Assembly: GCF_018310695.1 (NCBI RefSeq)
Contig: NZ_JAGXCY010000003.1
Coordinates: 124,001 to 188,000, forward strand
Source: Paenibacillus sp. Marseille-Q4541
GTDB taxonomy: Bacteria; Bacillota; Bacilli; Paenibacillales; Paenibacillaceae
Direction: 5' to 3'
DNA length: 64,000 nucleotides
A program made the translations under genes and the position numbers. Shown here piece after piece: positions 19,872 to 29,474 of this stretch. The notes beneath the pieces were generated by a model that searched no databases, was not told the origin of the DNA, and saw nothing but the letters and a program-made list of their open reading frames with translations. Numbering within the stretch: the first letter of the stretch is position 1; each line of letters begins with the position of its first letter.

Positions 19872-19942
19872 TTGACAAAACGATAGGGAATTGATATTTT
19901 ATCTGTATAGTTAATTTGTTTATTAAACAAATTAACTATACA
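19872..19942 (+). promoter_or_regulatory. uxaC promoter with ROK operator (39-bp palindrome)
   Basis: TTGACA (19872-19877), a 17-base spacer and TATTTT (19895-19900) form a sigma-A promoter. From 19904 to 19942 lies a perfect 39-bp palindrome whose left arm is TGTATAGTTAATTTGTTTA around a single central T. It covers the expected start of transcription, so a bound protein would block initiation. The half-site resembles the TTAGTTTGTTT of Bacillus XylR operators, and ROK copy 1 is encoded divergently next to it. Confidence 0.85.
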
Positions 19943-20003
19943 TGAAATGTTAAAATAACAATATTTTATTCTTTTATTATGAAGTAGAAAGGAGTTTTTA
20001 AGT

Positions 20004-21410
20004 ATGAAGAACTTTATGGATTCACATTTTTTACTGAATTCAGATACAGCCGTACAATTGTTCGAGAACGGCGCAGTGCAGTTGCCTATTTTTGATTTTC
20101 ATTGTCATCTGAGCCCCCAGGAAATATGGGAGAACAAACCCTACGCTAACATTACTCAGCTATGGCTTGGTGGAGATCACTACAAATGGCGAGCGATGCG
20201 CATGCATGGAATCGGAGAAAAATATATTACAGGTGATGCGGATGACTGGGAGAAATTTCAGGCATGGGCAGAGACGGTACCCCATTTAATAGGAAATCCG
20301 ATGTATCATTGGACTCATCTAGAACTTAAAACTTTCTTCGGAATAGAGAAAATTCTAAACCCTGAAAATGCACTTGAAATTTGGGAGGAATGTAATCGAA
20401 AATTATTACTTCCAGAATTCAGACCAAGAGCTTTCATTGCAAAATCGAATGTGAAATTCATAGGTACAACAGATGATCCGCTTTCCATGCTGGAATATCA
20501 TGAAAAGTTAAATCAAGATGAGACCTTCGAGACGATTGTTGCACCAACGTTTCGACCGGATGGAGCACTTAATCTTGAATCCGCTTCCTTTGAGGCTTGG
20601 CTAGACAAATTGAAGAACATAACGGGACGTAATATCGACACATTAGATGAATTTGTAGCTGCGTTACAACAACGTGTGGATTATTTTCATGAACACGGAG
20701 GGCGCGCTTCTGATCACGATATTCAGAAGCTGGATTACGCAGAAATTTCCAAAGATGCAGCTGACGCCATTTTTAATAAAAGATTGCAAAATCAACCGAT
20801 TAGTGATGCGGAAATCGATAACTATCGTTCTTACTTGCTCAAAGAACTAGGGAAAATGTATGCCGATAAACAGTGGGTCATGCAATTGCATATGGGAGCA
20901 ATCCGCAATACGAATACGAAAATGAAAAAACTTCTCGGTACCGATACCGGATTTGATTCTGTGGGTGAAACTAATTTTGCAGCAGGGTTATCTCGCTTCT
21001 TGGATGCTCTTGACTTAGAGGATAAACTCCCAAGAACCGTTCTGTTTAATCTGAATCCCAAAGATAATGCCATATTTGCCGGTATGATGGGGAACTACTA
21101 TGAAGAGGGGATCCCTGGGAAAATTCAGTTTGGGTCTGGATGGTGGTTCAATGACCATATTGATGGAATGGAAAAACAAATGAAAGATTTGGCAAACGTT
21201 GGCTTGCTTAGCCATTTTATCGGGATGCTTACCGATTCGCGAAGTTTTCTATCCTACGCACGTCATGAATATTTCCGCCGAATTCTATGCAATATGGTAG
21301 GTGATTGGGTAGAACAAGGGCTTATTCCAAGTGATATGCCTTTCCTTGAGAAGATGATTAAAAAAATCGGCTATTACAATGCAGAACAATATTTTCTACA
21401 AAGACAATAG
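20004..21410 (+). CDS. uxaC: Glucuronate isomerase
   Basis: 468 residues, typical UxaC length. It converts D-glucuronate to D-fructuronate (and galacturonate to tagaturonate). The amidohydrolase-like metal site shows as IFDFHCHLSPQEIWENKPY, with His33 and His35; GSGWWFNDHIDGM, TDSRSFLSYARHEYFRR and the C-terminal Tyr-rich end are family hallmarks. AAAGGAG precedes the ATG at 20004. First gene of the ROK-controlled unit; uidA follows 27 bases later. Confidence 0.96.
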   Translation: MKNFMDSHFLLNSDTAVQLFENGAVQLPIFDFHCHLSPQEIWENKPYANITQLWLGGDHYKWRAMRMHGIGEKYITGDADDWEKFQAWAETVPHLIGNPMYHWTHLELKTFFGIEKILNPENALEIWEECNRKLLLPEFRPRAFIAKSNVKFIGTTDDPLSMLEYHEKLNQDETFETIVAPTFRPDGALNLESASFEAWLDKLKNITGRNIDTLDEFVAALQQRVDYFHEHGGRASDHDIQKLDYAEISKDAADAIFNKRLQNQPISDAEIDNYRSYLLKELGKMYADKQWVMQLHMGAIRNTNTKMKKLLGTDTGFDSVGETNFAAGLSRFLDALDLEDKLPRTVLFNLNPKDNAIFAGMMGNYYEEGIPGKIQFGSGWWFNDHIDGMEKQMKDLANVGLLSHFIGMLTDSRSFLSYARHEYFRRILCNMVGDWVEQGLIPSDMPFLEKMIKKIGYYNAEQYFLQRQ

Positions 21411-21437
21411 ATTCATATCATAAGAGGAGTGGCAACT

Positions 21438-23246
21438 ATGTTATATCCAATCGTTACTGAAACTCGCAGCATTATTGATTTAAATGGAGTATGGGACTTT
21501 AAGCTAGACTTTGGCAAAGGCTTTCAAGAAAAATGGTATGAATCCAAATTAACAGACGCCTTGGTAATGGCAGTTCCTGCTTCTTTTAATGATATTGGTG
21601 TAAAGGCCGAAATCCGTGATCATGTCGGCTGGGTATGGTATGAAAGAGAATTTACGGTTCCTGATATTTTTTCTGCTGAACGTATTGTGTTGAGATTCGG
21701 TTCTGCCACGCATATGGCTAATGTATATGTGAATGGAGCGTTTGCGGCCGAACATAAGGGAGGATTTCTCCCTTTTGAGGTAGAGCTTAACGATAAGCTA
21801 AAGGCAGGGAAAAATCGTCTGACGGTAGCGCTAAACAATATCGTTGATTACTCTACCTTACCTGTTGGGATATATTCGGAAAGTGAACAACCGGGCATCG
21901 GTAAAAAAGTGAAGAATGAACCGAATTTTGATTTTTTCAATTATGCAGGTCTTCAGCGTCCTGTGAAAATCTATACAACACCGCATACTTACGTAAATGA
22001 TGTTGAAATAGTAACAGCAATAGATGGATCAAACGGTAAAGTGAATTACGTTGTGAAAATCGTGAACGAAGCTGAGGTAAAAGTAACCGTTCTAGATGAG
22101 ACAGGGAACACTGTTGCTGAAACCGAAGGACCTGAAGGAACAATGACACTTCGTGATGTCAGACTGTGGCAGCCTTTAAAAGCTTATCTCTATACACTCA
22201 AAATCGTGCTCGTTCAGGATGGAAGGACAGTCGATATTTATGAGCAGCCTTTTGGTGTGAGAACTGTTGAAGTGAAGAATGGTAAATTTCTGATTAACAA
22301 CAAGCCTTTTTACTTTAAAGGGTTCGGAAAGCATGAAGATTCTCCTATTCACGGCAGAGGGTTTGATGAAGCTGCTAACGTCATAGATTTCAATTTGATG
22401 AAATGGATGGGAGCTAACTCCTTCCGTACTTCTCATTATCCGTATTCGGAAGAATTAATGCGTCTTGCTGATCGCGAAGGATTCGTTGTTATTGATGAAA
22501 TTCCTGCTGTTGGACTTCATGTGAACTTTATGGTGATGTTATCGGGAGGAAAAGCTCATAAAAACACCTGGCAGGAGCTTCAGACTAGAGAACAACATGA
22601 GCAGGCGATTCGAGAATTGATCGCTCGTGATAAGAATCATCCCTCTGTTGTAATGTGGAATGTGGCTAACGAACCTGCCTCCGAGGAAGAAGGAGCCTAT
22701 GAATACTTTAAACCGCTGGTTGAACTGATGAGAGAATTAGACCCACAAAAACGTCCAGTTACACTGGTAACTCATCTTGGCTCTACTCCAGATAGAGACA
22801 AAATTGCTGAACTGATCGATGTTCTGGCATTAAATCGTTACTATGGCTGGTATATCGATGGAGGAGACCTGGAATCTGCCAAAGTGAAGTTACGCGTGGA
22901 ATTAAGTGACTGGCTCAAGCGCTGCCCTAACACTCCGGTTATAATGACCGAATACGGTGCGGATACGGTTGCCGGCTTCCACGATGTAGAACCTGTGATG
23001 TTCACTGAAGAGTATCAAGCAGCGTTTTACAAAGCAAATCACGAAGTGTTTGATGAATTCCCACATTTTATTGGTGAACAGGTCTGGAACTTTGCTGATT
23101 TCGCAACAAGTCAGGGAATTATTCGAGTGCAAGGGAACAAAAAAGGGATTTTCACCCGGGATCGCAAGCCTAAATATGCAGCCCATGAATTACGTAAGCG
23201 CTGGATAACCATTCCGGACTTTTATTACAAACAAGGCGAAAAATAA
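21438..23246 (+). CDS. uidA: Beta-glucuronidase, GH2
   Basis: 602 residues, close to E. coli UidA in length and motifs. It releases D-glucuronate from beta-glucuronides in the cytoplasm. Acid/base Glu412 (NVANEPAS) and nucleophile Glu505 (MTEYGADT) are present. So is the NxK pair that selects the uronate carboxylate (Asn567 and Lys569 in [15 protein letters not shown]). The loop after [14 protein letters not shown] is shorter than in E. coli, hinting at a different aglycone range. The ATG at 21438 is preferred to an in-frame GTG at 21429 because GAGGAG lies 8 bases before it. Same transcript as uxaC. Confidence 0.96.
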   Translation: MLYPIVTETRSIIDLNGVWDFKLDFGKGFQEKWYESKLTDALVMAVPASFNDIGVKAEIRDHVGWVWYEREFTVPDIFSAERIVLRFGSATHMANVYVNGAFAAEHKGGFLPFEVELNDKLKAGKNRLTVALNNIVDYSTLPVGIYSESEQPGIGKKVKNEPNFDFFNYAGLQRPVKIYTTPHTYVNDVEIVTAIDGSNGKVNYVVKIVNEAEVKVTVLDETGNTVAETEGPEGTMTLRDVRLWQPLKAYLYTLKIVLVQDGRTVDIYEQPFGVRTVEVKNGKFLINNKPFYFKGFGKHEDSPIHGRGFDEAANVIDFNLMKWMGANSFRTSHYPYSEELMRLADREGFVVIDEIPAVGLHVNFMVMLSGGKAHKNTWQELQTREQHEQAIRELIARDKNHPSVVMWNVANEPASEEEGAYEYFKPLVELMRELDPQKRPVTLVTHLGSTPDRDKIAELIDVLALNRYYGWYIDGGDLESAKVKLRVELSDWLKRCPNTPVIMTEYGADTVAGFHDVEPVMFTEEYQAAFYKANHEVFDEFPHFIGEQVWNFADFATSQGIIRVQGNKKGIFTRDRKPKYAAHELRKRWITIPDFYYKQGEK

Positions 23247-23336
23247 GAGGGTGTGCTTGCTGCATATGTCTATCCTAAATCAAATAGTAGACATTTTTTC
23301 ACACGAAATGGATACAATAGACTATAAAAATAGTTA

Positions 23337-23350
23337 TTATAGCGCTTACA
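23337..23350 (-). promoter_or_regulatory. Possible CcpA cre site before the GPH transporter
   Basis: Read on the minus strand the site is TGTAAGCGCTATAA, one mismatch from the TGWAANCGNTNWCA cre consensus. It ends 8 bases before the -35 box of the transporter promoter, a position that would allow glucose control. Single short match, so tentative. Confidence 0.4.
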
Positions 23351-23357
23351 AAAGTTG

Positions 23358-23434
23358 TTGACGCATACAAAAGATGATGGTATTCTACAGTAAGGATAAT
23401 TGATTAGTTTAATAAACAAATTAATTATCCTTAC
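23358..23434 (+). promoter_or_regulatory. GPH transporter promoter with ROK operator
   Basis: TTGACG (23358-23363), 17 bases, TATTCT (23381-23386), then an imperfect palindrome from 23390 to 23434 with 22-base arms and only two mismatched pairs. Its core AGTTT-AAT-AAACAAATTAA matches the uxaC operator, as does its place relative to the promoter. This links the transporter to the same repressor although no ROK gene is adjacent. Confidence 0.8.
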
Positions 23435-23499
23435 ATCATTACTTTTGAAAGGTGAGAAGAGTGAAAATAATGCCTTTCAATCGTTAGGGGGGAATAGAC

Positions 23500-24906
23500 A
23501 TGAATCCACAAACGGGTTTGGAAACTTCAAAGGGTTTAGAAACAAATCTGAAAAACAGAGCATTTGGCCTGAGAGATCAAATAGGTTATTTATTCGGTGA
23601 TTTCGGCAATGATTTTTTCTTTATTCTTGTAAGCTCTTTCTTGATGGTGTTTTATACAGATGTGTTTGGAATTAGCGCGGCTGCCGTAGGTGGACTATTT
23701 CTTATCGCAAGGTTATGGGACGCTGTTGCAGATGTAACATGGGGGCGCTTTATTGACACAAGAAAGGCTAGTCCCAAAGGAAAGTTCAGACCATGGATAT
23801 TCAGAATGTCCTTTCCTCTCGTAGTTTCAGGAGTATTCATGTTCGTTCATATTCCAGGGATGACAAATGGATTCTATCTGGCGTATGCTTTTGTGACTTA
23901 TATACTCTGGGGAACGTTATATAGTACTGTGAATATTCCGTACGGGTCCATGGCTTCCGTAATAACCAGCGATCCAGTGGAACGTACTTCGTTGTCTACC
24001 TTCCGCACACTTGGGTCATCTCTCGCCGGTTTAATTATTAATGTGGTGGGACCGCTGATCATATTCGTAGACAATAAAGCAGACCCGAACCGAATTCTAC
24101 TCACTGCTATTATTTTTGGAATACTCTCCATATCTTGTTATTTAGCATGCTATAGTCTATCAACTGAACGTGTTATTGCCCCAGAGGACAAAAAGGAAAA
24201 GACGAATCTCAAAGCTACGCTCAAAGGATTCACGAAAAACCAACCGCTAATCTGGATTCTTATTATTTCTTTAACTTTTATGGCTTGTTTTATGTTAATT
24301 GGTGCAGTTAATATCTATTTGTTCAAAGATTACTTTGGCAGTGCAACAGCGTTAAGTTTAGTAGGGCTGATCCAAACTGTAACCGTATTCATTGCTATGC
24401 CGTTAGTTAAACCTTTAGTTGCCAGATTCGGTAAAAAAGAAATCGCAGCAGCTGGTTTGCTGCTATCCGCAGCAGTATATGCTTTACTGTACTTTATATC
24501 TGATTTGAGCGTTAATCAGTTCATCGGGATCATGGCCGTTGCCCAATTTGGATACGCTTTCTTTAACTTGGTCATCTGGGCGTTTGTAACCGATGTGATC
24601 GATTATCATGAATACATAACGGGCCTGCGTGAAGACGGTACGGTATACTCCGTGTATTCTTTTGCTCGTAAAGTGGGACAAGCCATTGCCGGAGGACTTG
24701 GAGGTTTTGCGATTAGTGCGGTCGGATATAACGCTACCCTTAAAGCTCAGTCATCGGAAACGCTTCATGGAATTCATACATTGGCAACGCTAATACCTGC
24801 TGCAATCTTTTTTCTTTTATTTTTAATCCTTGTTTTCCTATATCCATTGAATAAAAAACGCACAATTCAGCTTACTGCCGATTTGGTGCAAAAGAGAAGC
24901 TCATAA
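23500..24906 (+). CDS. uidB: GPH-family glucuronide:cation symporter (GusB/UidB-like)
   Basis: 468 residues, 12 membrane segments. The glycoside-pentoside-hexuronide family signs are GYLFGDFGNDFFFI near the N-terminus, RLWDAVADVTWGRFIDT (about 66-82) and FVTDVIDYHEYITGLREDGTVYS in the second half. It probably imports the beta-glucuronides that UidA cleaves, using an ion gradient. The ATG at 23500 follows a GGGGGG ribosome site. Its own ROK-operator promoter lies upstream, so it is a separate unit co-regulated with uxaC-uidA. Confidence 0.88.
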   Translation: MNPQTGLETSKGLETNLKNRAFGLRDQIGYLFGDFGNDFFFILVSSFLMVFYTDVFGISAAAVGGLFLIARLWDAVADVTWGRFIDTRKASPKGKFRPWIFRMSFPLVVSGVFMFVHIPGMTNGFYLAYAFVTYILWGTLYSTVNIPYGSMASVITSDPVERTSLSTFRTLGSSLAGLIINVVGPLIIFVDNKADPNRILLTAIIFGILSISCYLACYSLSTERVIAPEDKKEKTNLKATLKGFTKNQPLIWILIISLTFMACFMLIGAVNIYLFKDYFGSATALSLVGLIQTVTVFIAMPLVKPLVARFGKKEIAAAGLLLSAAVYALLYFISDLSVNQFIGIMAVAQFGYAFFNLVIWAFVTDVIDYHEYITGLREDGTVYSVYSFARKVGQAIAGGLGGFAISAVGYNATLKAQSSETLHGIHTLATLIPAAIFFLLFLILVFLYPLNKKRTIQLTADLVQKRSS

Positions 24907-24931
24907 AAAGCAACCAACTTAAATGTTAATT

Positions 24932-26182
24932 CTATTGTAAATGTTCTTTATTTTTGCGGAACTGTTTAGGGGTTATACCGTTCATTTTTTTAAAGACCTT
25001 AATGAAATAGTTGACATCGTTATAACCGACCATTTGGGCAATATCTGTGATGGATAAATTGTGATTTTCAAGCAGTTGTACAGCAGCCTTTATTCTCTGA
25101 AAGTTTATGTAATCGATAATGGATTGCCCCGTTTCTTGTTTAAACAGCCTGGAAAGCTCATACATGCTTAAAGAGATGGCTTGAGCAATCATTTCCAGGC
25201 TTAATTCTTCATCGAGATGTAACCGAATGTATTCAATCGCATTTCTTATCGGTGGACTATATGGTTTCAAAGCCAATTCTCTTACAATATCACAGTATTC
25301 ATAATACATTTTCAGCTGAAGCTCAGATAGCTGCTGTACAGAAGCTGTCCTTTCGATTTGTATTGAGAACTTTTCCGAAATGCTATCGATATAAACAGGA
25401 TGGACACCTCCTTTTTCCGCAGCTTTACGAAGTAAAGTGTTGGTTACAAAGGTTAAGTTCTTGCGTGATCTCAAGGGATCACTGGGAAATCGGTCAGGGA
25501 TGCTATACCACGTTACATCATTTAGTAATTCCTCAAGTTTCTGCTTTTCTCCGTGTTCGATCGCTGACATCATTTTATTTTCATTCCGATATCTTTCTTC
25601 GATGACTGAAGGAGACAAATCTGTTTTGTCTTTGAGCTTATCAGAGAGCAGCAAGTTTTGGCTTCGAAAATCATAACTAATATGCTCGAATGCCGAATCG
25701 GAGTGATCCGTGAATTGTGAATTCTCCGCAAGGTAGGCTAGAAACTCTGAGATGTTGTTTACCTGCTGCACATCAATCAGCGGTAGTGATAAATAATATT
25801 GCTCCAATATAGGAAGTAGCCATATTGATAAATGATTATCAAACATAATGTCTTGCATCACAAGTGCTGCCGGATCTTCCAGCAAGTAAGGACCAACAAT
25901 AATGCTGCCGAGATAACGGTTGCTATCGTATAAGTTGCAAGAAATAAAATTCAATTTATACGATGTGTTATGAATGATTATATGGGATGGTGAACTTAAA
26001 GGTTGGAGCTGAAGCTTCGTTCTAAGAAGCTCAAAATATCCTTTTAAAGGTTCAGGAACTTCTATATGCCCATACTCCCATGTAATTTGCTGACCGGACT
26101 GAACAAATACAGTATCGATGTTGGAATAGTTATAAGTGAATTTCAATAATTTTTGAAGCTGTTCCCATTCATCGTTAGCCAC
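24932..26182 (-). CDS. AraC-family regulator with N-terminal sensor domain
   Basis: 416 residues. About 300 residues of an uncharacterised sensor-like region without membrane helices precede the C-terminal AraC double helix-turn-helix (ELSLEMIAQAISLSMYELSRL, then NDVNYFIKVFKKMNGITPKQF). The GTG start at 26182 lies 7 bases after AGGAG. It is divergent from the four-gene TIM-barrel/Gfo-Idh operon at 26333 and probably activates it. Confidence 0.85.
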   Translation of the reverse strand: MANDEWEQLQKLLKFTYNYSNIDTVFVQSGQQITWEYGHIEVPEPLKGYFELLRTKLQLQPLSSPSHIIIHNTSYKLNFISCNLYDSNRYLGSIIVGPYLLEDPAALVMQDIMFDNHLSIWLLPILEQYYLSLPLIDVQQVNNISEFLAYLAENSQFTDHSDSAFEHISYDFRSQNLLLSDKLKDKTDLSPSVIEERYRNENKMMSAIEHGEKQKLEELLNDVTWYSIPDRFPSDPLRSRKNLTFVTNTLLRKAAEKGGVHPVYIDSISEKFSIQIERTASVQQLSELQLKMYYEYCDIVRELALKPYSPPIRNAIEYIRLHLDEELSLEMIAQAISLSMYELSRLFKQETGQSIIDYINFQRIKAAVQLLENHNLSITDIAQMVGYNDVNYFIKVFKKMNGITPKQFRKNKEHLQ

Positions 26183-26332
26183 AATCTCACTCCTATATTT
26201 ATATTTTGGGATGCTATATCTATTATTTTACTATTTTACACAAGATATTACGAGAATAATAAAGCGGTTTCAAATATACTAACGATATTCATAACAACTT
26301 ATTTTGAACTCGCTAAGAGGAGGGAAGCGATT

Positions 26333-27229
26333 GTGTTCATTGAAAATCTAAACATCTCGGGCTTCTCTGATGAGATTTCAGCAGATTTTGATACGCAGCT
26401 TGAGGTCGTTTCGAAATTAGGGATGCATTACTTGTCATTGCGAGGAATCGACGGTAGAAATATCGGCGACTACACATTAGAGGAGATAGAATCGGATGTT
26501 TTACCAAGACTTAAAAAATTCGGTATAGGCGTATCTTCGATTGGTTCACCAATCGGGAAAATCTTCATTCAAGATGAAGATGCTTTTACGAATCAAAAAG
26601 AAATGTTAGATAGGCTCTGCCGAATCAGCAATCTGCTGGAGTGCAAGTATATCCGTATTTTCAGTTTTTATATTCCAAAAGGTGAGGATCCGGATCAGTA
26701 CCGGGACGTTGTCATTCAAAAGATCAAGGAATTTACTACTATCGCGGAAGAATACAACATCATTCTGCTGCACGAGAATGAAAAGGATATTTTCGGTGAT
26801 ATTGCTAGACGCTGTGATGAAATGCTGAGTTCAGTGAATTCCAGATATTTTAAAGCCATTTTTGATTTTGCTAACTTCGTACAGTGTGGCGAGGATACCC
26901 AAGATTGCTACGATTTATTGAAAGATCAAATTGCTTATATTCATATCAAAGACGCAGTGAAGTCGGATAATCAGAACGTAGTATGCGGTACAGGAGAAGG
27001 ACAAATTCAATCCATTCTCTCGCAAGCTCTTCGAAGTGGATATCAGGGATTCTTAACTTTAGAACCCCATTTGGTTCTATTCGATTCATTAAAAGATTTG
27101 GAACTAGACAAGGCAGAAGAGGTCATCAAGGACAACAAAGGACTGAATGGGGCCGAAGGATACAAGCTTCAGTATGAAGCTCTTTTACAAATACTTGAAC
27201 ATATAGAAAGTGAGGAAAAGAAAAAATGA
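26333..27229 (+). CDS. Sugar isomerase/epimerase family TIM-barrel protein
   Basis: 298 residues. Metal-ligand positions of the xylose-isomerase-like barrel are visible in ILLHENEKDIFGD, AIFDFANFVQCG, YIHIKDA and FLTLEPHL. The GTG at 26333 follows GAGGAGGG by 7 bases; the longer frame upstream overlaps the divergent promoter. The stop overlaps the next gene (ATGA), so the two are translationally coupled. It probably works on the product or substrate of the paired oxidoreductase; the exact sugar is unknown. Confidence 0.8.
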   Translation: MFIENLNISGFSDEISADFDTQLEVVSKLGMHYLSLRGIDGRNIGDYTLEEIESDVLPRLKKFGIGVSSIGSPIGKIFIQDEDAFTNQKEMLDRLCRISNLLECKYIRIFSFYIPKGEDPDQYRDVVIQKIKEFTTIAEEYNIILLHENEKDIFGDIARRCDEMLSSVNSRYFKAIFDFANFVQCGEDTQDCYDLLKDQIAYIHIKDAVKSDNQNVVCGTGEGQIQSILSQALRSGYQGFLTLEPHLVLFDSLKDLELDKAEEVIKDNKGLNGAEGYKLQYEALLQILEHIESEEKKK

Positions 27230-28386
27230 CAAAGGTTAGAATGGGGATCATCGGGGTTGGTGCTCAAGGTAGCGCATATGCTGGTTTTCTGTCTGAAGGA
27301 AAAGTGGAAAACATGGTACTTGGGGCGATTTGTGATATAGATCCAGCTAAAAAACAGTGGGCAGCTGAAAAGTATCCAGATGTTTCTTTCTATGACAACT
27401 ATATTGCGATGATGGAGAGCGGTGATGTGGATGCTATCGTTACCTGTGTTCCTCACTACTTACATCCTGAAATGGGGATTGAAGCGTTAAAAAGAAATAT
27501 TCACGCCTTAGTAGAAAAGCCAGCTGGTGTATATACGAAGCAGGTAAGAGAACTGAATGATTTTGCGGCAACAAAGCCCGAACTGGCCTTTGGAATCATG
27601 TTTAATCAAAGAACTAACCCACTATATCAGAAGCTGAAAGAAATTATTGATAACGGAGAAATCGGAGGAATTCGTCGCACGAACTGGATGATTACTACCT
27701 GGTGGAGACCGCAAGGATATTATGACCAAAGCGCTTGGAGAGCTACTTGGGAAGGCGAAGGCGGCGGAGTGTTAGTTAATCAAGCTCCACATCAACTCGA
27801 CTTGTTGCAGTGGATCTGCGGAATGCCGAAGAAAGTATACTCGAATGTAAAATATGGATATCAAAGAAATATAGCCGTGGAAGATGAAGTTACGGTAATG
27901 CTGGATTATGGAAACGGTGCAACGGGTGTATTTGTTACCTGTACACATGATGTTATAGGTACAGACCGATTTGAAATTTTGGGTGATAAGGGCAAAATTG
28001 TCGTTGATGACAGCAAAAAAATTACGGTCAAACGCCTAATCAAGCCTGAGCGTGACATGAGCGATACGATGAGTATGGCAGATGTGATGAAGATATTTAT
28101 GGGCGGTAACTCTTCTGAAATATTCAATGAAGAAGTTATTGAATTCGAAAGTGTCTGGGGAGCGCAGCATATAGCAGTGATGGAGAACTTTGCAGCTCAT
28201 ATCATAGACGGTACTCCTCTCTTAGCACCAGGGAGCGATGGCATTCATGGAGTTGCACTCGCCAATGCTATCCACTTATCCAGCTGGCTCGGGAAAGAAG
28301 TAGAGCTTCCGGTAGATGAAGATTTATATCTAGAAGAACTGAAGAAAAAAATCGAAGAAGAACAAAAACAACCTTTAACGAAGTAG
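27226..28386 (+). CDS. Gfo/Idh/MocA family sugar oxidoreductase
   Basis: 386 residues. Rossmann motif VRMGIIGVGAQGSAYAG, catalytic lysine in VEKPAGVY, and the active-site stretch WWRPQGYYDQSAW followed by EGGGVLVNQAPHQLDLLQW. This WWRPQ...NQAPH pattern is common in Gfo/Idh proteins that act on glycosides or large sugars, and the second Gfo/Idh protein of this operon has a related version. NAD(P)-dependent. It starts within the stop of the preceding TIM-barrel gene. Confidence 0.85.
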   Translation: MTKVRMGIIGVGAQGSAYAGFLSEGKVENMVLGAICDIDPAKKQWAAEKYPDVSFYDNYIAMMESGDVDAIVTCVPHYLHPEMGIEALKRNIHALVEKPAGVYTKQVRELNDFAATKPELAFGIMFNQRTNPLYQKLKEIIDNGEIGGIRRTNWMITTWWRPQGYYDQSAWRATWEGEGGGVLVNQAPHQLDLLQWICGMPKKVYSNVKYGYQRNIAVEDEVTVMLDYGNGATGVFVTCTHDVIGTDRFEILGDKGKIVVDDSKKITVKRLIKPERDMSDTMSMADVMKIFMGGNSSEIFNEEVIEFESVWGAQHIAVMENFAAHIIDGTPLLAPGSDGIHGVALANAIHLSSWLGKEVELPVDEDLYLEELKKKIEEEQKQPLTK

Positions 28387-28460
28387 TTCCTTACAATGAA
28401 ACGTACCCATGGCAAGGGCAAGCGCTCGTTTTGAATCCGTTTTGAAAAGGAGATTTCCTT

Positions 28461-29474
28461 ATGCTAAAGGCAGCTGTTATTGGGCTTGGCGATATTTCCA
28501 TCATTCATATCCAGGCACTTCAGACAAATCCGGACATTAAGCTGGTTGCACTATGTGATATTGATGAATCTCTCGGGAAAACATTTAATGAGGTGAATTT
28601 CTATACCGATTATCAGGTCATGCTGGAAAAAGAAGATTTAGATTGTGTGCATATTTGCCTTCCACACCATCTTCACTACCCTGTAACCAAAGCTTGTATG
28701 GAAAAGGGGGTTCATGTGCTTCAGGAAAAACCGTTAGCGCTAAATCTTGAAGAGGCACTGGAGATGGAGAAGCTTGAAGCAAAGCATGAACAGGTCAAGG
28801 TATGCGTATGTCTTCAAAACCGTTTCAACGAGACATTTGAAAAGCTTCTGAATATCGTAGGTGGTAACGAGCATGGTCCAGTGGTTGGGATTAAAGGTGT
28901 AGTGGCATGGTATAGACCTCAAAACTATTATGAAACCAAGCCTTGGCGGGGCCGCATGAGTGAAGCAGGTGGAGGTGTGATGATTAATCAATCCATCCAT
29001 ACGTTAGATCACATGCAATTATTAGGTGGTAGTATTACATCGATTCGAGGATCGGCTGACCAACTCTTGGATTATGGAATCGAAGTTGAGGATACGGTTT
29101 CTGCTCATATCCGATTTGAAAACGGGGCGCGTGGGTTATTTTTTGCAACCGTTGCCAATGCGGGGAACTCCAGTGTTGAACTAGAAGTATGGTTTGAAAA
29201 GGTGAAATATACGATAAAGGATAGTCTGTTAATTAAGGAAGATGAGAGTGGTGAGAAAGAGGTGCTGGTGGAAGATTCAAAGCTTCCAGGCACAAAATTC
29301 TATTATGGAGCTAGCCATGCGTCACTTATCCATCATTTCTATGACTGTATAAGAAACGATTCTCAAGATTACATTCATATTCGTGATGCAGTCCAGTCCA
29401 TAAGAATGATTGATGCGATTCACGAATCATCTGCACTAAAAAAAGAGATCTATTTGGAGGGGGAAGCTAGATGA
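28461..29474 (+). CDS. Gfo/Idh/MocA family sugar oxidoreductase, second in operon
   Basis: 337 residues. Motifs are LKAAVIGLGDISIIH, the catalytic lysine in QEKPLALN, and WYRPQNYYETKPW with GGGVMINQSIHTLDHMQ. It is clearly related to the upstream Gfo/Idh protein but shorter at the C-terminus. AAAAGGAG precedes the ATG, and it overlaps the next TIM-barrel gene by four bases (ATGA). Two distinct oxidoreductases in one operon fit an oxidation step and a later re-reduction step, though this is inference. Confidence 0.85.
   Translation: MLKAAVIGLGDISIIHIQALQTNPDIKLVALCDIDESLGKTFNEVNFYTDYQVMLEKEDLDCVHICLPHHLHYPVTKACMEKGVHVLQEKPLALNLEEALEMEKLEAKHEQVKVCVCLQNRFNETFEKLLNIVGGNEHGPVVGIKGVVAWYRPQNYYETKPWRGRMSEAGGGVMINQSIHTLDHMQLLGGSITSIRGSADQLLDYGIEVEDTVSAHIRFENGARGLFFATVANAGNSSVELEVWFEKVKYTIKDSLLIKEDESGEKEVLVEDSKLPGTKFYYGASHASLIHHFYDCIRNDSQDYIHIRDAVQSIRMIDAIHESSALKKEIYLEGEAR

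Noticed and set aside
26333..27229. Mannonate dehydratase (UxuA) candidate among the TIM-barrel proteins
   Set aside because: None of the five TIM-barrel proteins has UxuA length (about 350 residues) or its motifs; they are AP-endonuclease-2-like isomerase-family proteins.
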